A DNA stretch of 64,000 nucleotides, from assembly GCA_039090855.1 (NCBI GenBank), contig CM077007.1, forward strand, positions 15,177,515-15,241,514. The letters run 5' to 3'. This document shows positions 12,185 to 23,104 of this stretch, one piece after another; position 1 is the stretch's first letter; every line of letters starts with the position of its first letter. The position numbers were made by a program, and so were the translations under genes. This DNA comes from Macrothele yani. Taxonomy: Eukaryota; Arthropoda; Arachnida; Araneae; Macrothelidae. The notes beneath the pieces are model-generated. The model did not search any database. It was not told the origin of the DNA and worked only from the letters and a program-made list of their open reading frames with translations.

Positions 12185-13254
12185 GTGAGTTCTATAACAA
12201 AAAAAAAAAAAAAAGAAAAAGAAATAAAACTACATATTTTAAAATTTGCTGCCATAATGCTGTTAAATTAATTAATAACGAAGTATGTTTTCTGTCAACA
12301 TTAATAAAAATGCAATTTTATAAAAAATCGTTTTTATTATTGTTAATCAGAATTTACATATTAAAAAAAGGCAGTATTATCCAATGTTAAGAAATATAAT
12401 AATAATTCACATACATACCCACACATACTCAATCTCTTAAGAAAGTATTTATAATATCTGAGAATGTTTCATGTTTTTGCTCAAACATATGATTTGATTT
12501 TATGTTTTGAAAGAGTAAATAATTTTTGAAATTGCAGATGATTCAACACTTGGCAGAACAATCTTAATTAAACTTGCTCCTCACTGCACTATTTATTTTT
12601 AAAAATTTCCAAGGATATTTCCATGCAAAATATTTAGTAAATAGTTTAGTGCTGTGCCAAAAAAGTACTATCCAATTTTTGGATTTTAATTTTTGTGAAA
12701 AAATTACAAAGCAGGTTTTTTTTTTATTTCAGGATACTTCAAAAATTAATTTTGTAATTGATTTAACCAAAAATTAAAAATACTTTGATAAAATAAAATG
12801 TGATCTTTTTGTGTGTTATCCAATTGATGGTTATATAGAGAAGGCATGATTTTACTTAAGATGAAAAATTTATTTAGTAGATAATCTGAGTTAATTTAAT
12901 TTTTATGAATTACAGCTATTTCTGGCTTCTAAATTGCTGGCAAGACCTCTGTGTGTGTGCATGTATTTAAACATCAGATATTTATTCTTCTTCATTATTT
13001 TAAGTTAGTATGCTAATTTTAGATTGGGTTTTAAAGGATTGTTTCCATAACAGCTAGCCCTGTAAATAATCTGGACAGAAATTAACAAATTATCAGCAAT
13101 GAAGAATAATATATTGTTTCTGATATTTTGATGTGTTTTAATTCTTTCCTCTTGTTCCACTACAAAGTTAGAGATATTTCACCTGAATTTTTCTTCAAGA
13201 AGTATATGCTGTGGAAAATTTATTTTTGTTATATTGCTTTTTCTTTAACTATAG
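12185..13254. other. Intron between VWC exons 2 and 3, no recognised repeat
   Basis: About 1.07 kb of AT-rich sequence with a poly-A run just inside the donor side (12200-12220). It is one of the few introns here without a clear transposon. Confidence 0.6.
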
Positions 13255-13348
13255 GATGGTCTTATTATTTGTTCAAAGAAAGACACTTGTGAGGAAGAGT
13301 GCACTCATGGAGTGATTCCTGATGGTGAATGTTGTTCACCATGTAAAG
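13255..13348 (+). CDS. VWC exon 3: second half of the same VWC domain
   Basis: The acceptor is TTTAACTATAG and the donor GTAAAT. In frame 0 it reads DGLIICSKKDTC...CTHGVIPDGECCSPCK, completing the domain opened in exon 2. It has 94 bases and leaves one G, which joins AC of exon 4 to give Asp. The 18-kb intron downstream carries most of the first half of the window's transposons. Confidence 0.85.
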
Positions 13349-13534
13349 GTAAATTGTGACTTATTTATTTACTCAGATGCAGTATATTACTTTAAGATAA
13401 TTTTTTATCAATATAGAAATTATTTGTGTGCTGAATTCCTAGCGTGGAAAATTTTTTGGCCCTACTGAATCTTTGTCTATTCTCTTCCATAGATGCCCTG
13501 AATGTATAACACACAGCAACCAAAAAATTGTATT

Positions 13535-13620
13535 TCGACACTGCTGGGATTGAGTTCCAGATCTCTCGATAACTAGTCGAGTGCGTTCGCTTTACGCTAC
13601 TGTGCCAACAATCCACAGCG
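13535..13620 (-). repeat. tRNA-like sequence, probable SINE head
   Basis: On the minus strand, TTGGCACAGTAGCGTAAAGC resembles a tRNA D-arm (A box), and GATCTGGAACTCAATCCC resembles the B box with several changes. It is too degenerate to be a working tRNA gene, so I read it as the 5' head of a tRNA-derived SINE. A small hairpin (CCATCTGGTGGG with CCCACCTAGATGG) lies at 13690-13739 beside it. Confidence 0.5.
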
Positions 13621-13739
13621 TTATGTGTGTTTGTCTGTCAGCATCTGACTTCACAAATTCATAGGGATGGGCTCAGCAACTGAGACATATCCATCTGGTG
13701 GGACGTAATGGCATTGTAGGTTAAGCCCACCTAGATGGA

Positions 13740-15189
13740 GACATCTACCTACATTGTCTCCATGTATTGGGAAGATTTTCTGTATACACATTTTGTTTAG
13801 TACCTAGGATTTTGTACCATAAGACACTTCCAAAATTATGCAAGAGTAATGTGATTACCAGAATTAGAAATATATTTAACAACATCCAAATCCAAACTGA
13901 CATGAGAAGAAATTACTTAAAATGACATGTTGTCAGCATTAACAAAATGCACAAATAGTACAGCAATCTCTAATTTCATGTAGAAGTTTCCTGTTGATAG
14001 CTGCCATTAGAATGATGATTAATGTATCTTTGGAATCATGTATGGCACTAGAAAGCTAGATAAGGATTTAGACAACAGAATCAGCAAAGCAGGGAAATTT
14101 CTCATTATGTGTACCAAAGTGTTTTCACCAAAAGAGGAAGATCAGGAAAAATACTGATCATAAACTGTGCAGTATTTTATCCTTCCCTCTTTAATGGAGG
14201 TTGAGTACAAAGTAAAGGACTGTTAGAAGGTTATAAACAGCTGATAGCTGAATGGCCAGAGGAGCATGAGGTGTGAAATTGGGTGGAACTGGTAGCACAA
14301 CAGAATTAGTGATGGAGGAATTCAAACTGAGTTAGGTATTAATTTGTTTGAAGAAAACATTAATGAGAGCATAATGAGGCTGTTTGGTCTTCTATGTTGC
14401 ATGATAGATAAAAGAGCACCTAAAAAGAAACTGTATTCTGTGGTGTTGGGCCACAGATAAAGAGTACCTGGATCAAGACAGATTAACGACATGAAATCAT
14501 TAATTAGTTTTAATAGAAACAATGTATTAGATGCTGAAAATCTTGCATTAGATGGAAAAAGGCAGACAAAGATTCTTTGCATTTTTAAAAAAATGGTTGT
14601 GCCAACAACATGCCTGAACACCAAGCTGGTATATGAATGTGAGATTATGACAATGATGTGTATGTAGTTTCAGCTATCTCTTATTTAAATCAACAACTAA
14701 ATCTGTTTATGTCTAAACAAAGTGACAATTTATCTACATGATAGTCAGTGGTTCAATCAACAAATTAACAGTGAGGATGTTATTTTTCTTTTCTTCAAAT
14801 TTGAGAGATGACATTTCTTACAATTCAACGACTGATAATAATACTGTGTAACAAAATTTTTGTTCCTAGGTAGTAACTGTTATTTCCTGATTTCTTATAC
14901 CTACAAAGTATAGAAAATGGCTATTACTCCCCACAAACTTTGCTTTTGGACCAGGACAGTGTATTTTGAATTTACCTATTTCCAATGAAGAAATGGGCAA
15001 GTTTTCATCTTTTCTTTCACATAAAGTAAAAAAATAAAAGAAAAAAAAAAAATAAATGTATGAATCAAAATTAACGTGTATGTATGTATACTACAGTTAT
15101 ATAAAAATGACCACAAAAGATTTAGAAGTGAATAGTTTCTCAAGATTAGTGACTATATTGTAAATCACTTTCATGAATCAGGCTCCAAA
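13740..15189. other. Intron sequence, no recognised feature
   Basis: AT-rich, with scattered chance open frames of up to about 100 codons (for example 14322-14624 on the minus strand) that show no domain signature. A poly-A-rich patch lies near 15030-15055. Confidence 0.45.
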
Positions 15190-16925
15190 TGTAGTCTCCC
15201 ATCATGTTCTCGTTATACTGTCCTTGATAGCGATGTTCAAAGTCCACAGAGTATCCTGGTGGAAGCACTTGCCTTGCTCCTCCAAGCATGCTCCTATGTT
15301 CTTGAATTTATCAAGGTGAGCATGAAGGATATGGATTTTGAGGGGTATCTTGCAGCCTATTTTACTGTAGTTCTTCACCAGAGTATCAAGGAATTCCACA
15401 TAGTTTTTGGCCTTGTGATTGCCCAGAAAGCCCCTAAGGACTGTGACAAAGCTGTTCCAAGCCACTTTCTCCTTTGTAGTGAGCATATTGGGGAATTCCT
15501 TACACTGCAGGATATTCTTTATCTATGGTTCTGACAAAGACACCAGCTTTGACTGTTGCCTCGAACAGCTTAGGGGAGAAGTCTCAAAGGTACTTTTGAA
15601 GGCTGTTGACTCCTTGTCTAGAGCTGTGACAAATTGTTTCATAAGGCCCAGTTTGATGGGAAGTGATGGCATCAGCATCATGTGTGGTCTACCAGTGACT
15701 CCCACATGACGTTGTTCTTTCCCACAGAGAACTCGGTCCACTGTGACCAGTGTTGACTGTGCTAGTGTGCCTTGGTATTCCTGCCGTTCCAAAGGCAAAG
15801 ATAGCAGGAAAACTTGGTAAAACCACCTTGGAGATCCACCAGGAATGCCACCAAGTCTCCGATGACCTTCTAGCCATACTCGTCATGCTTCAAGGTGTTC
15901 AGCAAGCTCTTGATGCTGTTGTATTCTTCTTTGAGGTGCACCAAGTGAGCCAGGGAAAGAGATGGATACTTGCTCCTGCTGTGGATTAGCACAGCTTTTG
16001 GGCTCCCGGATGAGCTGTCAATGAAGAGTCACCACCTGTTCGGGTTACAGGTGATCCCAATTGCCTTGAACAGACTGGTCACATTGTGGCAGAAGCAAAG
16101 CCCATCTTAAAGGGTGAAGAAGCTGGAAAAAGCTTGATGACACTCCTCAGTTCTGTGACTTGCACACTTTCATCCAACGAGTTCCACTGCTTGAGCGTAG
16201 ATGTTAAAATTTTAGAATTGGACTTGGTAAGACGAAGATCTCTGATCAAGTCATTGAGTTCTTTTGGTTGGGATAGTTTCTGACTTGTTGCTCTCTTCTG
16301 AAGATAGTTTCTCACTTGCTGGAGAAGTGGGTACAGGAAGTGCAGGGCAGTGTGGCACTGAGGCAATGGGTGAAGGAATGTTTGGATATGTGATAGCAGA
16401 TGCATTCTTGGCAGTCCAACATTTGGAAGGATCCAACATGCAGAAGTAGTAATTGCTGGAGTGGTCAGTGGGTTCCCGCCTAATTCTTGGGAAAGCAAAT
16501 ATCATGGCTCTCTTGTTCCCGTCGGTCCCATCCTGCAAAAGAACAAAATGAAATTGTGTAATGAAAAAATAAATTTATTTCACCCATGGCTAATGTGTAA
16601 GAGATTCTGTCAACTTTCATATGATATATTTGTTAAAAAACATTGAAAATTAAGAAAATATATATATATATAACAAAATTTTGCTATCCAAGTGAGGAAC
16701 AGCTGTCCATCTTACCTTCAAGAGTTTTGGTGAATGCTCACAGGTGAAATGAGGTACCCAGGGTTTGTCTTGATCCCCAATAGCCATCATGCCTCATAGG
16801 CCTCACACATCTTAGTAGCTGCTTCCACGGAGTACTTGTTTGCTTCTGTTTTGATAAATTAGCCACAGGCATAGCAAAATGCGCCTGCTGGATGCTTGCA
16901 GCATCTTGATGCCATCTCAGAAAAA
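15190..16925 (-). pseudogene. Decayed copy of an unnamed repetitive zinc-finger-containing gene family
   Basis: Reading 3' to 5' along the plus strand, conserved blocks appear in family order. They are MASRCCKHPAGAFCYACG (about 16920), GDQDKPWVPHFTCEH (about 16770), FAFPRIRREPTDHSS (about 16490), ELNDLIRDLRLTKSN (about 16250), LFIDSSSGSPKAVLIH (about 16015), QGGFTKFSCYLCLWN (about 15815), PIKLGLMKQFVTALDKES (about 15640), and FLGNHKAKNYVEFLDTLVK with the C-terminal FHQD (15260-15440). I know these from long uncharacterised proteins found in very many copies in arthropods, cnidarians and some vertebrates; their mechanism is not established. Stops, frameshifts and a Cys-to-Tyr change (YYFCM) mark it as dead. 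An apparent GT-AG intron interrupts it at 16533-16715. Confidence 0.75.
16533..16715 (-). other. Apparent intron inside the zinc-finger-family pseudogene
   Basis: On the minus strand, ...CTCTTGAAG is followed by GTAAGATGG, and TTCTTTTGCAG precedes GATGGGACCGACGG. Joining the two sides links the C-E-H-S-P-K-L-L block to N-K-R-A-M-I-F-A-F-P, blocks that are adjacent in family proteins as I remember them. The 183-base segment between contains a (TA)n run and no family sequence. It may instead be a later insertion. Confidence 0.55.
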
Positions 16926-16949
16926 TGAAGATATGCATCCACTTAGGCA

Positions 16950-17572
16950 GCTGGAACTAAACTGAACTCGTGGGCTTCAGGCCGTTGCATTTACTACACC
17001 ACTATTTAATCACTGGAAAGTTTTGGAAGGTTCTCCAGAGTTCTAGAAAGTTCCAGAAGTTACTCCAAGTTTACTCAGCATGGAATATATCTGGAAGGTT
17101 CTGAAAAATGGATAAATTCCAAAATACCATTGTCCTGGTCATAAAAGCAAAGTTTGTTGGGAATAATATCCATTTGCTATACTTTTGAGGCATAAGCAAT
17201 TAGGAACAAGAAAAAATTACACTTTGTTACTTGTGTAATAGTGCATCTAAATGCAAATGAACTTAACAAAGTTCAATGTTTCAAACTCCTATGAAGATAT
17301 TTTACTTTTCACTGCACTTTGAAAAAAAACTTTGTCTAAACATTCACAATACTTCTGAATTCATCTTCACTGATTTTATCCAATATAGGAAGTGGGAATC
17401 CTAAACCTAGTTCTTAAGAGTTGCATCAAATTCTACATTATCTCATTTATTGGCTGGTGCAAATAATACATCAAACTATGCTTGAAAGACATGCAAATTC
17501 TAAATGAATCAATGATAGTTAAGTGCACAAATGTGGATATGGAATTCTGTGCAACCCAATCTTTCTGCATAA
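16950..17572. other. Intron sequence, no recognised feature
   Basis: AT-rich. A small GAA-rich tandem-like patch (TGGAAGGTTCTCCAGAGTTC and relatives) lies at about 17022-17105. Nothing coding. Confidence 0.45.
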
Positions 17573-17573
17573 T

Positions 17574-17625
17574 GCCATTATTGGCATATTTTCACTGTAT
17601 TCCACGTAACCACACATCCTTCAGA
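17574..17625. repeat. Fragment of the 17868-18102 foldback
   Basis: TTGGCATATTTTCACTGTAT and TCCACGTAACCACA match the inner arm of the palindrome about 370 bases downstream, so a truncated second copy of the same repeat lies here. Confidence 0.6.
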
Positions 17626-17643
17626 AAACTTGAAAATCTTCAT

Positions 17644-17719
17644 CGTCCTGGAGCAGGAATTGAACCAGCACCTCCCGATTTTGGATCGAGCATGCTAGTC
17701 ATTACACTACCCAGGATGC
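17644..17719 (-). repeat. tRNA-like sequence, SINE head or tRNA pseudogene
   Basis: On the minus strand the 76 bases give a recognisable cloverleaf: an acceptor-like stem CATCCTGG/CCAGGACG with one mismatch, D-arm GTAGTGTAATGACTAGCA, a 5-bp anticodon stem CTCGA/TCGGG around TCCAAAA, and T-arm CTGGTTCAATTCCTGC. The loop would present CAA but has C instead of the invariant U33. I favour a tRNA-derived SINE, since two similar sequences occur in this window. Confidence 0.6.
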
Positions 17720-17867
17720 AAGGAAATTCCAAGCAACTGAATGTAGATATCTGAGAACCTTCAGATTTGCACTAGTCGAAGCCATTCATGCCCCATCCTA
17801 GCATCTTACGACCTTTTCTCATATCCAGGGTTAGATGTAGGTCACAAATTCCAGTGATGAAAGTATG

Positions 17868-18102
17868 TCATATACAATTGGGAAATAAATTTCCCAAAGA
17901 AATAATTCTTCATAAATACATGGTAAGCATTGTAATGATATTATTGGCATATTTTCACTGTATTCCACGTAACCACATGGAATACAGTGGATGTGGTTAC
18001 GTGGAATACCGTGAAAATATGCCAATAATAGCATTACAATGCTTACTATGTATTTATGAAGAATTATTTCTCCGGCAAATTCGTTTCCCAATTGTATATG
18101 GC
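17868..18102. repeat. Foldback MITE, about 235 bases
   Basis: The arms mirror around about 17980-17995. ATTGGCATATTTTCACTGTA pairs with the reversed ACGGTATT-CACGTAACC block; GCATTGTAATG pairs with CATTACAATGC; AATTCTTCATAAATACAT pairs with ATGTATTTATGAAGAATT. The ends ATATACAATTGGG and CCCAATTGTATAT are near-perfect partners. Confidence 0.8.
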
Positions 18103-18744
18103 TTTCTGCACAAGTTGGAAAATGCTCTGATAAATAACACAACTGAAAATGTCTGCTAGCCTAGATAAGAAAATTACTCTCAATAAAAATGTTAGTCAGC
18201 TCAACTAATTACCACTTAACAACTGTGTGAAGTGATCAACAAAAATACATATAGTCTGCCCAACTAAAGAAAAACAACAAGTCTCTTTTGACCTGGTTCT
18301 TTTTTAGTTGGATGGACTATACATATTTCTCAGAAAATTCTCTCTAAGGAAACATACATTTAATCACTGAATAAGTGAGCAAAGGATATCAGTGACTTCA
18401 CCACAAGCTGTGATAAGGATTTGAGCATGAGTTATCAACTCAGTGCCTTACTGATAAGGTATTAATTTTTGTTGAACTGTTGTTGTCATGCTTATGTGCC
18501 GTATTATGGGTATTATTCCATCATGACATGGCTAGCTGTTAGACTGTCTGTTCCATTTGCCCAGAGAATGTCCATCCTATACATACAGATTAAAATAATT
18601 TTTGTTTCATTGTATTCAAGATTTTCACTCTAAATATTTATGGACACAGAAACATGGGATCTGTAGTTATTCAGATGTTATTCCATGGTAATATTCAAGA
18701 ATCCTTTCAATGCAAATAAAATACACATATATACATACTTACAT
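18103..18744. other. Intron sequence, no recognised feature
   Basis: AT-rich; AAAATAATTTTTG-type simple stretches only. Confidence 0.45.
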
Positions 18745-18901
18745 ACATACATATCAAAAAGCTGTTCTCTGAGATTCAGAGGTTAGCTCCACAAAGAAAT
18801 ACAAACTACCAGATAGTTTTTACTTACTGTTGCCGTATCAAACTTCTCCATTTACAGCGATCTTGACATACAACTCGAGCTTCACTGACATTCATCACAC
18901 G

Positions 18902-21900
18902 TCATACACAAGATCTTCTATACTTCATACTCATAATTTGTTTCTCATGCAGACACTCCTGAATCCGATCCTCCCATGACTTCCTTGGCCTTCCTCTGCC
19001 TTTCCTTCCTGCCACTTGGGCTAAAAAGATTTTCTTAGTAAGCATCTCATCACTCATTCTTTCAACATGGCCAAACCACCGAAGCATATTGGTCTCCACT
19101 TTGCTAACAACATTTTGCTTCACATCACACAACTGCAACACATCTTCATTCCTCACACAAACAGAACGTGTCTTGCTACAATCTCTCCGTAAGTAACGCC
19201 TTTCCCCAGCACACAAACGACTCCTATGTTTCTTCTGCAGTACCCAGGTTTCACTACCATACATCAGAGTAGAAAAAATTACACTCTCATACACAGCCAT
19301 GCGTGACTCTCTTGAGAACCCATGATTCCTGTGAAAACCTCCGAGAGCAGCTATGACTTTCAAAGAAGAATTCACTCACCTACTAATTTCACCATCCAAT
19401 TTGTTCTCTCTGTCAAACATGCTTCCTAAATACACAAACTCACTCACCTGGTCAATCACTGTGCCATTTACACTTACATTACATTCAGTGCTACCAGTTC
19501 CTCTCTCAAAAACCATAACTTTGTTTTTTCCCTTATTTATAATCAGTTTGAATTTCATACAAACTTGGTTCATCCGGGACAACATACTCTGCAACTCACT
19601 TTTGCTCTCTGCCAACAGGACAGTGTCATCAGCATACAGCAATCTGCACACACGGATATCTTTTTTTTTATATATATTAACGATATCTATATATTTTTTT
19701 ATATATATTAACGATATCACCAAGACATAAACCACTATTATCTATTTTGGCCTCACGCATCCATAAATATATTAAACAGTTGTAGAGACATTACACAACC
19801 TTGTCTAACTCCTACACCAATAGGAAACCATTTTGATAAAACACCATTCACTCGTACATAGGCTCTACTGTCAGCATACATGGCTTTTACACTATTAAGT
19901 AGATTCCCAGTAACACCATATTCATTCAATACCTTCCACAAAAGTGTCCTTTTTATTTGGTCGTAAGCTTTTTCTAAATCTATGAAGGCAGCAAAAACTT
20001 TGTTACCAACAGCCAGATACTTTTCGATCATCATGCGTTATGCAAAAATTTGGTTAGTGCAGCCTTTACCAGGCATAAAACCACTCTGAACATCCCACAC
20101 TTTCTCTGATGTAAGACCCCATACTTTTTCAATAACGATCTTACCAAACACTTTCCCTGGCATACTTAATAGGCTAACACCACGATAGTTCTTGCAGTCA
20201 GTCTGATTACCTTTTCCCTTACACAAGGGAGCAATGATAGGATCCCTCCAATCTCGAGGGACCATTCCTAACTCCCAGCACAACTGACAAATTTCAGTTA
20301 ACCAATCAATTACAGTGTCACCACCATATTTCAACATCTCAGCAGTTATGCCATCAACTCCTGGAGTTTACCATTCTGAAGAGATTTTAGAGCTTTACAC
20401 ACTTCTTCTCTTGAAATCCCTCCTGTGCTTTCATCCTTCACTGTGCCATCATCTGCATTTGTCCCAGAAGAATCTTTGCTTTCCTGATCTAATAACTCAC
20501 AGAAATGTTCACCCCATCTTTCACTTAACTCATTGGGCTCCCATATCATTTCCCCAACCCTATTCTTCACACAACTTAACACTTTGTTTCCCCTATTTTT
20601 CCTGAGTCTCATGTACTTCCAGAAAGACTTCCTATCTTCCCGAAAAGCAAATTCATGCCTTTCCACTTTCTCCTTCCTATCTTGTGCCTTACTCTGGCAA
20701 ACCAGTTTAGCAGCTTCACGCTTCTTACAGCGATATTCATCCACAGAAACTCTACCTTGCAACATTCCCAAATAAGCTTCCTTCTTTCTATTTACTGCCT
20801 CTTCAATCTCATTATTCCACCAAGCATCACCTCTATTGTTACCCATTATTGTGATGCCACATACCTCTTCAGCAGCAGTGACTACACCACTTCTTTTCTT
20901 CATTTCTCTCGCAAGACTTCAGCTCCTTCTGTCGTTCTCTGAGTGCGTCAGAATAACGCCAATGATTTTCAGGGAGCCTTTCAACCTTTTTTCTTTCCAT
21001 CCTGGGCCTTTTCCTATTCCTTTTCCTCCAACCAACATTCAGTTTCACTCGTGACACTACCAAGTAATGATCAGAACCAATATCCACACCTCTCATTACA
21101 CGAGTGTCAACAACTAAGTGTTTCAAACGCTGATCATAGACAACAAAATCTATCGCACTCTTTTGACCCAGAGTACGATTTTCCTAAGTATATGTGTGGA
21201 TAGACTTGTGGTTGAAAAATGTATTAGGTACATACAAACCATTCTCAATGCACAGTTCAATTAATCTTTCACCATTATCATTCACACAAGGATCATTAAA
21301 CTTACCCAGAACATTGTCAGAAATTGCATTATGCATACCTACTTTGCACTGAAATCCCCTGCTATTATAACTTTCTCTTTAGTACTAAACTGTCTCAAAA
21401 CAGCTTTTAGCTCATTCCAGAAATCTTCCTTCCTATCAGAGGGTTCAGAGCCACAAGGAGCATACATTACAACAGTTACTATTCTCTGAAGTTTCACTTT
21501 CAAACGAATCCAAAGAATTATCTCACTTGTGCAACTATAGTGAATCAAGTTGTTCTTCATCTTTTCACTTAAAATCACACCTACACCAGCCTGTCTTCTC
21601 ACATTATCCAATACTCCAGACCACACATGCACCATTCCATTCACGTCTTCTATACCAATTTCCTTCTTTTTGGTTTCACTTACATACTGCACATCCAATC
21701 TATACTTACGAAATATGCATATCATGAGACAATTCCGTAAGGGTTGTCTTATGGTAAAACATGATTTAGATTAAACAAATATAATATCAAAGGTATTGTT
21801 TACCTAATATTGAAAAGTATTTCACACGTTGTCGCTCTGTGAAGCACGTGCTCCCACCCCGAGAGAGGCCTAATATGTTACGGGTTTTTGTTAGTTAAAG

Positions 21901-22530
21901 AATTTTTTTTAACAAATTAAACAATTTAGTTAAATATTTTCAGTTAAACATTCGTTTAATATCACAATCAAATGCTATGTGCTATTGAATGAACGTTTAA
22001 CTGAAAATATTTAACTAAATGGTTTTATTTGTTAAAAAAAAATTCTTTAACTAACAAAAACCTGTAACATATTACAATCTATACTTACGAAATATGCATA
22101 TCATGAGACAATTCCCTAAGGGTTGTCTTATGTTAAAACATGCTTTAGATTAAACAAATATAATATCAAAGGTATTGTTTGCCTAATATTGAAAAGTATT
22201 TCACATGTTGTCGCTCCATGAGGCACGTGCTCCCACCACGAGAGAGGCCTAATATGTTACAAGTTTTTGTTAAAGAATTTTTTTTTAACAAATAAAACAA
22301 TTTAGTTAAATATTTTCAGTTAAACATTCATTCAATAGCACAATCAAACATTTAAAATTTTTTTAATTAGAATAATTGTATTAGAGAAGGCTATACTCAT
22401 CAGGTCGGGAAATACGGCTCACATAAAAGCTTTTCGTCTACGATATCATGGTGAGCGCTTTCTGTGATTCATCTCTTCAATCACCTCATTCATCTTGCCA
22501 TTTATACCTCTAGTATTCCATACACCAATC
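18902..22530 (-). pseudogene. Family B endonuclease-reverse transcriptase, broken
   Basis: The N-terminus KIGVWNTRGINGKMNEVIEE lies at about 22480-22535, upstream of the foldback insertion. Past it the frame continues as YRLDVQYVSETKKKE, then VVMYAPCGSEPSDR, IAGDFSAK and DIGSDHYLVVSRV, all APE-endonuclease landmarks. RT pieces follow: NYRGVSLLSMPGKV (about 20170), FAAFIDLEKAYDQ (about 19990), GVRQGCVMS (about 19810) and the catalytic YADDTVLLAES (about 19630). The C-terminal part has MLRWFGHVERMSDE and GRKGRGRPRKSWEDRIQE. A roughly 34-base tandem duplication of GATATC plus T-run at 19648-19718 and several frameshifts break it. Confidence 0.85.
21720..22465. repeat. Foldback element, copy 2, with internal direct duplication
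   Basis: It is related to the foldback at 1485-2400: ATGAGACAATTCCGTAAGGG and GTTGTCTTATG near the edge, GGCACGTGCTCCCA in the arm, and GGCTATACTCATCAGGTCGG nearer the centre. It sits inside family B endonuclease coding sequence. A unit of about 382 bases is directly repeated: 21695-22076 is followed by 22077 onward with the same CAATCTATACTTACGAAATA start. The repeated unit therefore includes a few bases of family B. Confidence 0.7.
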
Positions 22531-23104
22531 TTACTCACTCAGCTGAGATCTCTTTCTTATATGCCATTTAGAAAGTCCAGGTCGATTCTGTGGTAGACCA
22601 TCCTTCTCAAGTGTGGTAGGTCCACCATATCCCACACTTGAGTCATTTTTAACATTTCTTTTTGTCTTTTTAATTAGGTAAGTACATCAGTGTGGGGGAT
22701 TAGCCCACAGCTGACGGTTTCAGTTGGACATTCAACCTAAGGGTTCTGGAACAAAACCCAGTGAGTTGGGGTCTTTTTGCCAATGTCACACAGAACTAGC
22801 TGGCATCTCACCAAGATTCACAGAGGCCCTAGTTGCTGTTGTGTGTGCCATTGTTACCACGGAGCACCCCGAGGAGGCAAACCCATCTCTCACTAAGACC
22901 GCCCGCAAATAAAATACATTCCGTAAAAAATCAGTTAATCACATTTCAATCCAGCTTGAGCATATCTTTCTCATGCATGAAAAAAAAAGTTAACAAAATT
23001 CAGACTATACTGCTGAACTCAAACCATAAAATAATTAGTAAAGTAAAAAAAGAAAACATTTAAAATTTCTTTACTAGTAATAATTCCAAAACTCTGTAAA
23101 TTTG

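Larger units (their letters stand above)
18745..22915 (-). mobile_element. LINE family B, nearly complete copy with a foldback inserted in it
   Basis: This is a second non-LTR retrotransposon, distinct from family A. The 3' end (low coordinates) carries the CTCTGAGATTCAGAGGTTAG signature and ACATACATAC repeats. The long 5' leader at 22540-22915 ends near GCGGGCGG on the minus strand. Between them lie endonuclease and reverse transcriptase coding sequence. A foldback element occupies about 21720-22465 and splits the endonuclease. Decay is moderate: several stops and small indels. Confidence 0.85.

Noticed and set aside
17644..17719. Functional tRNA gene
   Set aside because: C replaces the invariant U33, the acceptor stem has a mismatch and two decayed look-alikes exist, so a SINE head is more likely.
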